A program made the translations under genes and the position numbers. From the NCBI GenBank assembly GCA_031317595.1, contig JANCMB010000001.1, positions 2,359,610 to 2,423,609 of the forward strand: a DNA stretch of 64,000 nucleotides. The letters are read 5' to 3'. The notes below the pieces were generated by a model. That model did no database searches. It saw only the letters and a program-made list of their open reading frames with translations, and had not been told where the DNA came from. The stretch comes from Glutamicibacter sp. PS. GTDB lineage: Bacteria > Actinomycetota > Actinomycetes > Actinomycetales > Micrococcaceae. Positions 35,896-46,446 of this stretch are shown in pieces. The number at the start of each line of letters is the position of its first letter. The stretch's first letter is position 1.

Positions 35896-36978
35896 ATGAA
35901 GTTCACCATGCGAAAGCTTGCTGCCACCGCGGCCATCGCGGCTCTGGCCCTGACCGGCTGTGGCCGTCAGACCGACACCGGGTCCGAAGCCAGCGGCTTT
36001 GAAGAGGGTTCGGCCATCGGCGTGGCCCTGCCGCAGAAGACCAGTGAAAACTGGGTGCTGGCCGAGAAGCTGTTCAACGACGGACTCAAGGATGCCGGCT
36101 TCGAGCCGATCGTGCAGTTCGCCAACGGCGGCGTCGCCGAACAGCAGAACCAGATCAGCGCCATGGTCACCAACGGCGCCAAGGTCATCATCGTCGGCGC
36201 CATCGACGGCTCGCAGCTGGGCACTCAGTTGGCCGCCGCCAAGGAAGCCGGGGCGACCGTGATCGCCTACGACCGTCTGGTGACCAACACGGAGAACGTG
36301 GACTACTACGTGGCTTACGATAACTTCCAGGTCGGCGAGCTGCAGGGCAAGGCACTGCTCGAGGGTCTCGAGAAGAACGGCAAGGCTCCCTACAACATCG
36401 AGCTCTTCGCCGGTTCCCCGGATGATGCCAACGCCGATGACTTCTTCAACGGCGCCATGAGCGTGCTGAAGCCGAAGATCGATGACGGAACCCTGAAGGT
36501 ACTCTCCGGGCAGAAGTCCTTCGAGCAGGCCGTCACCCAGGGCTGGAAGTCCGAAAATGCGCAGAAGCGCATGGACACCATCTTGACCGGTAACTACGGC
36601 AAGGAAGATCTCGATGGTGTGCTCTCCCCGAATGACACCCTGGCCCGCGCCGTGCTGACCTCGGTCAAGGCTGCCGGTAAGGATCTTCCGGTGGTCACCG
36701 GTCAAGACTCCGAGGTCGAATCGGTGAAGTCGATCATGGCCGGGGAGCAGTACTCCACGATCAATAAGGACACCCGCAACCTGGTGGCCGAGGCGATCGA
36801 TATGGTCAAGGCACTACAGGCCGGTGAAGAGCCAAAGGTCACCGATGCAGAGTCCTTCGATAACGGCTCGAAGACCGTTCCGGCGAATCTGCTGGATCCG
36901 CAGATCGTAACCAAGGAGAACGTCACCGAGGCCTATGCCGACGATCCGGTGCTTGGTCCGATTACCGAAGGCAAGTAA
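35896..36978 (+). CDS. chvE: Multiple-monosaccharide-binding lipoprotein (ChvE-like)
   Basis: This receptor of about 360 residues has lipobox LTGC. It matches ChvE over its length: QFANGGVAEQQNQISAMVTNGAKVIIVGAIDGS, VIAYDRLVTNTENVDYYVAYDNFQVG, ELFAGSPDDANADDFFNGAMSVLKP, VTGQDSEVESVKSIMAGEQYSTINKDTR. ChvE-type receptors bind several aldoses (xylose, arabinose, galactose, glucose). ATG 35896 is preferred over an upstream GTG because GAGAAAG then lies 8 bases away. The operon order ROK-MmsA-MmsB-ChvE makes a complete importer. Confidence 0.92.
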   Translation: MKFTMRKLAATAAIAALALTGCGRQTDTGSEASGFEEGSAIGVALPQKTSENWVLAEKLFNDGLKDAGFEPIVQFANGGVAEQQNQISAMVTNGAKVIIVGAIDGSQLGTQLAAAKEAGATVIAYDRLVTNTENVDYYVAYDNFQVGELQGKALLEGLEKNGKAPYNIELFAGSPDDANADDFFNGAMSVLKPKIDDGTLKVLSGQKSFEQAVTQGWKSENAQKRMDTILTGNYGKEDLDGVLSPNDTLARAVLTSVKAAGKDLPVVTGQDSEVESVKSIMAGEQYSTINKDTRNLVAEAIDMVKALQAGEEPKVTDAESFDNGSKTVPANLLDPQIVTKENVTEAYADDPVLGPITEGK

Positions 36979-37003
36979 CGACAGCACGTAGCTTCAAAAA
37001 GTC

Positions 37004-37040
37004 GCTGGCCCCAGACTTCTGTCTGAGGCCAGCACTCTTT
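37004..37040 (+). terminator. Terminator of the monosaccharide importer operon
   Basis: A 13-bp stem with one mismatch (37004-37016 with 37021-37033) and a TTCT tetraloop is followed by ACTCTTT, 25 bases after the stop. Confidence 0.85.
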
Positions 37041-37163
37041 GTGCCGACGGGGTGATCGAGCGTGTCACCAATCGCTGTCCCGGGCCGAGGCACGGGGCAC
37101 TTCGTCTCGACGAGGTTGATCAGAATTCCGCATCAGCTCCGGCACATGGGACGCAAGCTGTCT

Positions 37164-38519
37164 CTAGAATCCGCCAGTGGTGTTCGTATGAGACGTTGAG
37201 GTCAACTCGCCGGTTACCGACAGGCGCTTGGGTTGCACACCGTTGATTTCGTAATCGCCAACGATACGTGACTTGTAGACCGCGGGATTGTGGGTGGCAA
37301 TGGTGCGCGCATTGCGCCAGTGCCGGTCGAAGTTAAAGGACGCTCGAGTGGCCGAGGCCCCCAGCCCGTCGAAAAGCTTATTGGTGGCAGCGATAACCAT
37401 GGGCTGCACTACGCTCTGCGCGCGGTTAGCGGCCAGCTCACACACGGCGAAACGCTCGTGGTCATTGAGGTTGCTGTCGGCCAGCGCTGCTTCAACCTCC
37501 AAAACGGCCCCCATCACCACCGCATCGCTGGCGAACACCGCACCGGAGACCTCCCCGACCAATTGCAATACCTGTGGTTCCTGGTGCACCGGCACGCCGG
37601 TGCCGGTGGAGAAGCTGCGCGTACGCGACTGAACCGCTAGGCGCATATCATTCAGCGCCGACCGACCGATACCCGCCTGGACCGCAAGCAGCACGAGCTG
37701 GAAGATCGCGGCTTCCGGATCGATGGGGTCTTCGGGCATAAAGCTATCTACCGGGACATTGCTGAATTCGGTGGTTCCGGTGCCGGTCAGTTGCTGGCCA
37801 AACCCGTCCCAGTCATCGATGATTTTAACGCCGCTATGCTGGGTGGAAACCACGGCAATGTGGCGCCCCGGGCGCTGCGGGTGGCTCACCGCGACGGTGG
37901 TCCAATCCGCGAAAATAGTGCCGGTGCAGTAGTACTTTTCGCCGTTAACGACCCAGCGGCCATTGACCTCACTGACGGCCGTATTCAGTGTCCCGAGCGG
38001 ATTGCCGCCCTTTTCGGTATAGGCGTTACCGACGATGTGTCCGGACGCGATGCGCGCAATCCACTTTTTACGCAGTGCCTCGTCCTCAAGCCGGAGCACA
38101 TGCTCGGTGAAGGCAATATGCGCCCGCCACAGTTGAGCAATGTGGGAATCCGCCTCAGCCAACTCGATCAGCAAGCGAAATACATCCGAAAGCCGCGCCC
38201 CGTGGCCACCGGCATCGACCGGTAACCGCAACGCCCCAAAACGCTCACGATTTAGCCAGCCGACCTGTTCAAAGGGAAGCTGACGAAGCTGCTCGCGTTC
38301 GTTGGTTCCGTCAGCGATTTGCGCGAACACTGGACGAAAAATCGCAGCCAAGCGTTCGTACTGCTCATCTGCGCACGGCCCGGGAGTGACCTTTAACAGT
38401 TGGCGCACGGCTACCGGCTCTACGTGGTCATCTAGGTTACGGGCCGAAGCCCCGGCGGGGTCACTCAATGCATTGAAGTCCATGTTGGCGTTGTCGAAAG
38501 ACACTGGAAAAATCCTCAT
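37164..38519 (-). CDS. Acyl-CoA-dehydrogenase-like flavin monooxygenase (DszC/SfnB type), sulfur scavenging
   Basis: This protein of about 451 residues has the acyl-CoA dehydrogenase fold: N-terminal helices (ERFGALRLPVDAGGHGARLSDVFRL), the flavin-binding beta domain (GNAYTEKGGNPLGTLNTAVSEVNGRWVVNGEKYYCTGTIFADW) and a C-terminal four-helix bundle ending in NPAVYKSRIVGDYEING. The lack of the usual catalytic Glu context and the DszC-like GTIFADW region favour reduced-flavin-dependent oxygenation of an organosulfur compound (DszC/SfnB/DmoA neighbours). The start at 38519 lies just beyond a SAM riboswitch, and GGAAAG overlaps the switch. A longer reading would put the protein start inside the riboswitch, so it is rejected. 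Confidence 0.85.
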   Translation of the reverse strand: MRIFPVSFDNANMDFNALSDPAGASARNLDDHVEPVAVRQLLKVTPGPCADEQYERLAAIFRPVFAQIADGTNEREQLRQLPFEQVGWLNRERFGALRLPVDAGGHGARLSDVFRLLIELAEADSHIAQLWRAHIAFTEHVLRLEDEALRKKWIARIASGHIVGNAYTEKGGNPLGTLNTAVSEVNGRWVVNGEKYYCTGTIFADWTTVAVSHPQRPGRHIAVVSTQHSGVKIIDDWDGFGQQLTGTGTTEFSNVPVDSFMPEDPIDPEAAIFQLVLLAVQAGIGRSALNDMRLAVQSRTRSFSTGTGVPVHQEPQVLQLVGEVSGAVFASDAVVMGAVLEVEAALADSNLNDHERFAVCELAANRAQSVVQPMVIAATNKLFDGLGASATRASFNFDRHWRNARTIATHNPAVYKSRIVGDYEINGVQPKRLSVTGELTSTSHTNTTGGF

Positions 38520-38525
38520 TTCTTT

Positions 38526-38611
38526 CCATCGGATCTGGCGGTAGCACCGGCCCGTCACGCGGGTGGTTGCTGCGGCGTCATCGAGCCAGATCTCTCGGCC
38601 GCTCTGGATGG
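38526..38611 (-). promoter_or_regulatory. SAM-I (S-box) riboswitch in front of the DszC-like gene
   Basis: Read on the minus strand the element has CCATC...GATGG as closing stem P1, then GAGCGGCCGAGAGATCTGGC, then GATGACGCCGCAGCAACC with GCGGC pairing to GCCGC. This is the S-box core with its kink-turn (GAGAGA...GATGA). A P3 stem (CCCGCGTGACGGG) and GGTGCTACCGCCAGA complete it. The GGAAAG ribosome-binding site overlaps the 3' strand of P1 and the start codon follows within 10 bases. SAM binding should therefore block translation directly; I see no terminator hairpin. Confidence 0.9.
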
Positions 38612-38882
38612 GTTCGTAATCATTTGTAGCGTTACGTCCTTTCACGTCCCAAGCCGGGCGTCACAAAGTAACGAGCCGCAGTAGTGACGCCAGTCATACT
38701 TCAGGGGATGCAGGCCGGTAGCTACGAAAGGCGCTTCGTCGAACCTTCAAGTTCATCAACGAATCCACACTTATCAAAAGAAGAATCAGAATTTCTCGCG
38801 TCCGACCCCCATCTTTCGAAGATTCGTCATGTTACGAAAGGTTTGCCCTCAGTTCATTCGACGCGGTTCGATTGTTGCGGAA

Positions 38883-38975
38883 CCATCCCGAGCGGCCGAG
38901 AGATCTGGCTCGATGACGCCGCAGCAACCACGCCCATGAACTGGTCGCGGACGGTGCTACCGCCAGAACCGATGG
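38883..38975 (+). promoter_or_regulatory. SAM-I (S-box) riboswitch in front of the SsuB-like ATPase gene
   Basis: This second S-box copy is on the opposite strand. It has CCATC at 38883-38887 and GATGG at 38971-38975, the same core (AGCGGCCGAGAGATCTGGCT and GATGACGCCGCAGCAACC), a different P3 region (CGCCCATGAACTGGTCGCGG), and GGTGCTACCGCCAGA. The ribosome-binding GGAG begins inside P1 and the start codon follows at 38984, again implying direct occlusion when SAM is bound. The two copies are near-identical in the core and diverged in P3. Confidence 0.9.
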
Positions 38976-38983
38976 AGATGATC

Positions 38984-39793
38984 ATGGCACTTGCCTACGC
39001 GCCCGCGCACACCTCAACCAATACTGCCCTGCCACTGAGCTTCCGCCGGCTTGCACGCACCTTTAGCACACGTACCGAAACCCGCCGAGTGCTGCAGGAC
39101 GTTAACCTCGAGATCGCCGCCGGTGAACTTGTGGCCATTCTGGGCCCAAGCGGATGCGGAAAATCCACCTTGTTGCGCGCAGCTAGCGGGCTGGATACGC
39201 CAAGCTTCGGGCAGGTACTCATCGGCGACTTGCCGGTGGCCGGGATTGACGAGCGCTGCTCGGTCGTCTTCCAAGAACCTCGGCTGCTGCCATGGCGTTC
39301 GATTCGCGAAAATATCGAGCTCGGCCTGCCACTGGGTTTGGACCAGAGCGAGGGCAACGCCCTGATCGATGAACTGCTCGAGATTACCGGCCTGGAACAG
39401 GTAGCCGACGTGCACCCGAGGGAAATCTCCGACGGCCTTGCGCAACGCGTCTCGCTGGCTCGCGCTCTAGCCCGCCGCCCCGGTGTGCTGCTCCTTGATG
39501 AACCCTTCGGGACACTGGATGCACTGACTCGACTCGAATTGCAGGAGCTGTTGCGCGCGGTTCGCGCGGCCATTCCCACCACGGTGTTACTAGTGACCCA
39601 CGATGTCGACGAGACCCTGCAGTTAGCGGACCGAGTGATTGTGCTGGGCCGCGAGGCACCGGGCATCCCGGCCAGCGTTATCCGGGATCTGCGCCTAGAC
39701 ACCGCGGCCGCGCACCAGCGCCGCGACGGCGACTTCGGCGCGCACCGCAGCATGCTGCAGGATTTGCTCAGCGTCGATAACCACACCGACTAG
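38984..39793 (+). CDS. Sulfonate/nitrate-type ABC transporter ATP-binding protein (SsuB-like)
   Basis: This ATPase of about 269 residues is of the SsuB/TauB/NrtD group: VLQDVNLEIAAGELVAILGPSGCGKSTLLRAASGLD (Walker A), VVFQEPRLLPWRSIRENIELGL (Q-loop with the LLPW signature of this group), EISDGLAQRVSLARALARRPGVLLLDEPFGTLDALTR. ATG 38984 has GGAG 6 bases upstream; earlier in-frame ATGs lie in the riboswitch. ISDGLAQR deviates from LSGGQ at the second Gly (Asp). The binding-protein and permease partners are not in the window, so it is either an orphan left by loss or works with subunits encoded elsewhere. SAM control supports sulfur uptake. Confidence 0.85.
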   Translation: MALAYAPAHTSTNTALPLSFRRLARTFSTRTETRRVLQDVNLEIAAGELVAILGPSGCGKSTLLRAASGLDTPSFGQVLIGDLPVAGIDERCSVVFQEPRLLPWRSIRENIELGLPLGLDQSEGNALIDELLEITGLEQVADVHPREISDGLAQRVSLARALARRPGVLLLDEPFGTLDALTRLELQELLRAVRAAIPTTVLLVTHDVDETLQLADRVIVLGREAPGIPASVIRDLRLDTAAAHQRRDGDFGAHRSMLQDLLSVDNHTD

Positions 39794-40176
39794 TACTGCG
39801 CGCATTGCCCTTGCGGCAGGCCACACCGGAGCGTGAGCCTTGCTCCGATCAAATCGGCGACCCCCTAATTTCGCGCCCCTCCTTGGGCCTGCGCCGTCCC
39901 GAGACTGGCGCCTTTTGGTTGACGCCCACGGTGAACTGGTGACCTCGGGGACACAGGGGAATATTACGTTCACCGCTACCGGATCCAGCATGAAGGATCG
40001 CCCGGCAATACCAAGGCACGGCAGGTTACGTTCGCGCTAGGTGCGCCAAAGCCACCTCCGCGAAAAATTGCGCGACACGAGGCTCCAATCGATGCGGCAA
40101 CACGAGCTCCCGTTGGGAACCACGAAACCGTACCGGGCGCGTTAAGTTTACGTAACCTGCAACACATCTTTCGTTA
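39794..40176. other. Intergenic region before furA
   Basis: About 380 bases without a convincing gene. On the minus strand the stretch 40031-40165 reads as a plausible protein tail (VNLTRPVRFRGSQRELVLPH and a helix ending ALAHLART) but has no credible start or upstream part. It may be a gene remnant or chance. Confidence 0.4.
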
Positions 40177-40206
40177 TCTTGACTCATTCAAAAAAAGCCG
40201 TCATGC
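40177..40206 (+). promoter_or_regulatory. FurA box and promoter of furA-katG
   Basis: The site begins TCTTGACTCATTC, continues with an A-rich stretch and ends GTCAT. It closely resembles the AT-rich FurA box described upstream of furA in mycobacteria and Streptomyces. TTGACT doubles as -35, and 17 bases later CATGCT can serve as -10. Transcription would then begin at about the in-frame GTG 40215, giving a leaderless mRNA as in mycobacteria. Confidence 0.7.
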
Positions 40207-40214
40207 TGGAGACT

Positions 40215-40649
40215 GTGACTGAGATGGTCGGAATCGAAGAGGTACTGCGGGCGGCATCCCTGCGCGTGACGCGTCCGCGCGTCGCGGTGCTCTCTGCCGT
40301 CACCTCGCATCCGCACGCGGACACCGAAACGGTGATCGCAGCGGTGCGTGAACAGTACCCGACGGTGTCTCATCAGGCTGTCTATGACTCCCTTAAGCTC
40401 CTCACCGAGCTGGGAGTGGTACGCAAAATTCAGCCTCATGGGCACAGCGCACGTTATGAGGCGCGGGTAGGCGACAACCATCACCATGTGGTGTGCCGCA
40501 ATTGCGGCATGGTTGCCGATGTGGATTGCTCCGTGGGAGATTCACCCTGCCTTTGCGCCTCGGATGACCATGGCTTCCTGATCGACGAGGCCGAGGTTAT
40601 CTACTGGGGGCTGTGCCCCGAGTGCCAGTTTTCCTCGCAGACACCGTAA
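40215..40649 (+). CDS. furA: Fur-family peroxide/metal-responsive repressor FurA
   Basis: This repressor of about 144 residues matches mycobacterial FurA closely: LRVTRPRVAVLSAVTSHPHADTETVIAAV, then QAVYDSLKLLTELGVVRKIQPHGHSARYE, VGDNHHHVVCRNCGMVADVDC, and the C-terminal DEAEVIYWGLCPEC. The HHH/Cys motifs are the regulatory and structural metal sites. The start is uncertain (40203, 40215 or 40224). GTG 40215 is preferred because the predicted promoter puts the transcription start there and no ribosome-binding site exists for the alternatives. It sits directly before katG and should repress it and itself until oxidised. Confidence 0.9.
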   Translation: MTEMVGIEEVLRAASLRVTRPRVAVLSAVTSHPHADTETVIAAVREQYPTVSHQAVYDSLKLLTELGVVRKIQPHGHSARYEARVGDNHHHVVCRNCGMVADVDCSVGDSPCLCASDDHGFLIDEAEVIYWGLCPECQFSSQTP

Positions 40650-42929
<2,280 letters not shown>

Positions 42930-42951
42930 GACTCGGAACATTCCGCGTCGC

Positions 42952-42993
42952 GAATCCGTCCCGCCAACTATGGCGGGGCGGATTCCGTCGTTT
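42952..42993 (+). terminator. Terminator after katG
   Basis: A 14-bp stem with one wobble pair (42952-42965 with 42972-42985) and a 6-base loop, followed by CGTCGTTT, lies 22 bases after the katG stop. Confidence 0.82.
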
Positions 42994-43292
42994 AAACGCG
43001 GGCGCCTGCCCCGCCAAGTATCGGACTGCGCAGGCTGAGCAAGAGTTAATCGGCGCCATACACAGACATCCCCGCAGCGCCCACTTGTCCCAGACGAACT
43101 GGCAGATCCGAGCCAGCACAGACTCTCCCGAGTGGTTCCTCGAAGCGCCCTTCCATTTCCAATATTTATGAGCACGGGCAGGCGCCCTCGAAATCCAGCG
43201 CACGTTGCTGAATAGTGAGACTTAACGGTCAGCCACTTGAAGAGCGTGGAGTCGAGGGCGTAGAACGGAGTTCTAACTGACAGGAGAAACAC
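42994..43292. other. Intergenic region between katG and the M20 deacylase gene
   Basis: About 300 bases with no supported gene. Minus-strand frames run through it into katG antisense but show no family features. The promoter of the downstream gene should be here. Confidence 0.45.
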
Positions 43293-44465
43293 GTGAGCAT
43301 TTCGCCCTCCCCAGAGACCCTTGACGTCATCAAGCGGCTCATTGCCCTTGACACCACCAGCCGCGATAGCAACCTTGAGCTCATAGGCCAAGTCAGCGAC
43401 GCATTGGCCGCGCACGGCATCGAACCGGTCCTGATCCACAACGAAGACGGGCGCAAAGCCAACCTCTTAGCGACTTTCCCCGCCGCCGATGGTAGCACTA
43501 CCGGCGGGATCGTGCTCTCGGCACACACGGATGTGGTCCCGGTCGATGGCCAGCAATGGCAGAGCGACCCGTTTACCGCCACCGTGCGTGATGATCGACT
43601 CTACGGCCGGGGCACCTGCGATATGAAGTCCTTCCTCGGTGCCGTGGTCGCATACTTCCCAGCCTTTGCCGCGGCGCAACTGCGCGAGCCCATCCACATC
43701 GCGTTCTCCTACGACGAAGAAGTTGGTTGCGTCGGGGCGGTCTCTCTCGTCGAAAGAATCACCGAACTCGGGTTGGAGCCGCGCGGTTGCATCGTGGGCG
43801 AACCGAGTAGCATGCGCGCGATCCGCGGGCATAAATCGGTCAACGTTTTCAGTGTGGATTTCCGTGGGGTGGCCGCGCATTCGTCCCTGACAACAGAAGG
43901 GGTCAACGCCATCGCCTACGCGGCCCGCTTCACGAGCTTCGTCCATGAGCTCGCCGCCGAATTCGCCGAGAATGGTCCCTTTGATCCGGCTTATCTGGTG
44001 CCCTACACCAGCACTACGGTGAATCAGATCGCCGGTGGCATCGCGGTGAACACCATTCCGGCCGACTGCCAACTGCACTTCGAGTTCCGTTCCATCGCCG
44101 CGACCGACCAGCAGGCGCTGATCGAGCGCTTCCGTGCTAAGGCCGAAGAGCTGAATCAGCAGATGCGCGAGGCCAATGAACAGGCCGGGGTCGAGTTCAC
44201 CGTTGTCGCCTCCTCCCCCGGGCTGGAGACCGACGCCGACTCACGCATCGTCAGCGACACCGCGGCGTGGGGCGCGCTGCCCTGCGAGGACAAGGTGACC
44301 TACGGTACCGAAGCCGGCCTTTTCGCCAACGCCGGCATAGCAACCGTGGTTTGCGGTCCGGGCGATATCGCCCAGGCCCACGCCCCGGATGAATTCATCG
44401 AGCTGGAACAGATCGCTCACTGCGAGCAGATGCTCGACGCCATGCTCGCCGACCTCTCGCTGTAA
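43293..44465 (+). CDS. M20-family amidohydrolase (acetylornithine deacetylase ArgE-like)
   Basis: This 390-residue metallopeptidase-fold deacylase has LSAHTDVVPVDG (first metal His and Asp), GRGTCDMKSFLGAV (bridging Asp), YDEEVGCVGA (general base Glu and metal Glu) and a C-terminal GPGDIAQAHAPDEFIEL with the final His. The dimerisation domain lies between about residues 180 and 290. The start is GTG 43293 with ACAGGAGA upstream. ArgE is the closest familiar family, but the gene is paired with an MHS transporter and not with other arginine genes. It may therefore deacylate an imported N-acyl amino acid. Confidence 0.88.
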   Translation: MSISPSPETLDVIKRLIALDTTSRDSNLELIGQVSDALAAHGIEPVLIHNEDGRKANLLATFPAADGSTTGGIVLSAHTDVVPVDGQQWQSDPFTATVRDDRLYGRGTCDMKSFLGAVVAYFPAFAAAQLREPIHIAFSYDEEVGCVGAVSLVERITELGLEPRGCIVGEPSSMRAIRGHKSVNVFSVDFRGVAAHSSLTTEGVNAIAYAARFTSFVHELAAEFAENGPFDPAYLVPYTSTTVNQIAGGIAVNTIPADCQLHFEFRSIAATDQQALIERFRAKAEELNQQMREANEQAGVEFTVVASSPGLETDADSRIVSDTAAWGALPCEDKVTYGTEAGLFANAGIATVVCGPGDIAQAHAPDEFIELEQIAHCEQMLDAMLADLSL

Positions 44466-44485
44466 TCCCAGTCAGGAGCACCTTC

Positions 44486-45763
44486 ATGACAATCTCGACC
44501 CCCGCGGCCACCCCGGCGCAGTTGGCCGCCGCCAAGAAGGCGGTGATCTCGAGCTCCATCGGTGCCGCCTTGGAGTGGTTCGACATCATCGTTTACGCAT
44601 CCTTTGCGGTGGTGATTTCGGCAATTTTCTTCCCCGACACCGAGGGTGCACTGGGCCTCATCCTCACCTTCGCTACCTTCGCCCTGTCCTACGTAGTGCG
44701 ACCCCTGGGCGGCATGGTGCTTGGCAGCATGGCCGACCGAAGCGGACGCAAAAAAGCACTCACCCTGACGCTGATGCTCATGATGCTTGGAACGCTGATC
44801 ATGGCGTTGGCCCCCACCGCGGCAATGGTGGGAGCCTGGGCTGGCATCATCATCCTGATTTCGCGGCTCATTCAAGGCTTTTCGGCCGGCGGTGAGTTTG
44901 GTACTGCAACCACATTCCTCATCGAAACGGCACCGCACCGCAAGGCGTTCTACGCTTCATGGCAAATTGCCGCTCAAGGCGCAGCCATGTTTTTGGCCTC
45001 GGCCTTTGGCTTTGCGCTCAATTCTTGGCTCAGCGAGGAACAGCTGTATTCCTGGGGCTGGCGTGTACCCTTCTTCGTCGGTTTGCTCGTGGGGCCCGTC
45101 GGACTCTATATCCGTGCGCGGCTTGAGGAGACCGAGGAATTCGTGACGGCGCCGAAGGAACGTGCTCCGCTCAAGAGCTTGCTGGTGCACAACTACGGAC
45201 GCGTACTCACCGGTTCGGCGATTATCGGTGTGGCCACCATTTCGGTCTACATGATCCTCTACATGCCGACCTTTGCGGTGACCAATCTGAAAATCCCGGC
45301 AAGTGCCGCTTACCTGGGCGGTGTAGTCGCCGGCTTGGTCTCTATCGTCCTGATTCCCATTGTTGGAAGTCTTGCCGACCGTAAGGGACCAGCCCGCGTG
45401 ATGACCTGGGCTGCTGTGGGCGCCCTACTTCTGGCTTGGCCGCTATTCCAGGTAATGATCAGCAACCCAACCGTGCCGGTACTCGTTGTGGTGATCGCGT
45501 TGCTCGGAGTCATAATGTCCTTCTATTTCGCACCGCTGCCAGCGTTACTATCGGCTCTCTTCCCGGCCGCGATCCGCGGCACGGGCCTGTCGGTCACCTA
45601 CAACGTCGGGGTGACCCTGCTTGGTGGTATTGCCCCGCTGGTCTTGACCTGGCTATTGGATATCACCGGTTCGCTGAACGCGCCGAGTATTTACTACATG
45701 GCGATCGCAGTCATTTCGCTGATCGGTCTGTTCGTCGTCCGTACGCGCTACCTGCAACGCTGA
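44486..45763 (+). CDS. MFS transporter of the metabolite:H+ symporter (MHS) family
   Basis: This is a 425-residue, 12-helix permease. The N-terminus SSSIGAALEWFDIIVYASFAVVIS and loop 2-3 VRPLGGMVLGSMADRSGRKKAL are MHS signatures; the second repeat in loop 8-9 is GSLADRKGPARVM. It begins 20 bases after the deacylase stop and is presumably co-transcribed. A substrate that the deacylase then hydrolyses (an acylated amino acid or dicarboxylate conjugate) is inferred, not shown. Confidence 0.9.
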   Translation: MTISTPAATPAQLAAAKKAVISSSIGAALEWFDIIVYASFAVVISAIFFPDTEGALGLILTFATFALSYVVRPLGGMVLGSMADRSGRKKALTLTLMLMMLGTLIMALAPTAAMVGAWAGIIILISRLIQGFSAGGEFGTATTFLIETAPHRKAFYASWQIAAQGAAMFLASAFGFALNSWLSEEQLYSWGWRVPFFVGLLVGPVGLYIRARLEETEEFVTAPKERAPLKSLLVHNYGRVLTGSAIIGVATISVYMILYMPTFAVTNLKIPASAAYLGGVVAGLVSIVLIPIVGSLADRKGPARVMTWAAVGALLLAWPLFQVMISNPTVPVLVVVIALLGVIMSFYFAPLPALLSALFPAAIRGTGLSVTYNVGVTLLGGIAPLVLTWLLDITGSLNAPSIYYMAIAVISLIGLFVVRTRYLQR

Positions 45764-45775
45764 ATAGCTAGAAGT

Positions 45776-45815
45776 CTCTCGGGCGGGATGTATTTCCCGC
45801 CCGAGAGGCGTTTAA
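45776..45815 (+). terminator. Terminator after the MHS transporter gene
   Basis: A perfect 13-bp stem (45776-45788 with 45795-45807) with a 6-base loop is followed by GCGTTTAA. Confidence 0.87.
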
Positions 45816-45957
45816 CCCACGGTCCACACCAAACCATAAATCCCACGTTGATAAGTGGAGATATCCGATCGGGTAGTTCTGCCCATCGACTGGAATGTCC
45901 GGCGGCGCCTACCTTCGAAGAGTCAGCAGACATCATTACCGCACGGAGGGATTCATC

Positions 45958-46431
45958 ATGCATAAGTTTCTGAAGGCCGGTTTGGTCGGTGCCATGAGCG
46001 CCGGACTGCTGCTCGGTGCAACGGTTCCAGCGCAGGCTTCCCAGTCCTATAGCTTCAACACCGCCACCGACTACACCTACTCGAACAATGACGGCAAGGC
46101 TCACACCAAGGGCACCATTACCTACCACGGGAAATACGCCTTCACCTACAACGTCGGCGTCCGCGACCTGTGCGCCCCCAGTGGCAAGGGTGACGGATAT
46201 GGAGCCTACGTACAGATCATGATCCGCCACATGGACGGCTCGACGAAGGCCGGCACCATCGCTAAGGACACCAACGGCTGCGGCACCACCTTCCGTTGGT
46301 CCAAGGACTACAACAAGTTCGGCAAGAAGATCCGCTGGGTCCAGTTGCGCGTCTACGAATACGATGTCGACACCAACCACATCAAGGACAGCTCCACAAC
46401 CCGCCGCATCGACAACCCGTACACCGGCTAG
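45958..46431 (+). CDS. Small secreted protein of unknown function, tandem paralogue 1
   Basis: This 157-residue protein has a signal peptide (MHKFLKAGLVGAMSAGLLLG..., cleavage expected after AQA). The mature part is about 130 residues, beta-rich and polar. It has two cysteines (in VRDLCAP and TNGCGTT) that could form a disulfide, a ITYHGKYAFTYNVGVRDL core, and a strictly conserved end (RRIDNPYTG). GGAGGGA precedes the ATG; a longer reading would place 21 residues ahead of the signal peptide. I do not recognise a family. It is the first of three neighbouring copies with the same design. Confidence 0.87.
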   Translation: MHKFLKAGLVGAMSAGLLLGATVPAQASQSYSFNTATDYTYSNNDGKAHTKGTITYHGKYAFTYNVGVRDLCAPSGKGDGYGAYVQIMIRHMDGSTKAGTIAKDTNGCGTTFRWSKDYNKFGKKIRWVQLRVYEYDVDTNHIKDSSTTRRIDNPYTG

Positions 46432-46446
46432 GTTTGGAGCAACCCG

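Noticed and set aside
40031..40165. Minus-strand protein-like tail ending ALAHLART before furA
   Set aside because: It reads like a real C-terminus but has no start or body, and it would cross the furA promoter. Left as a possible remnant only.
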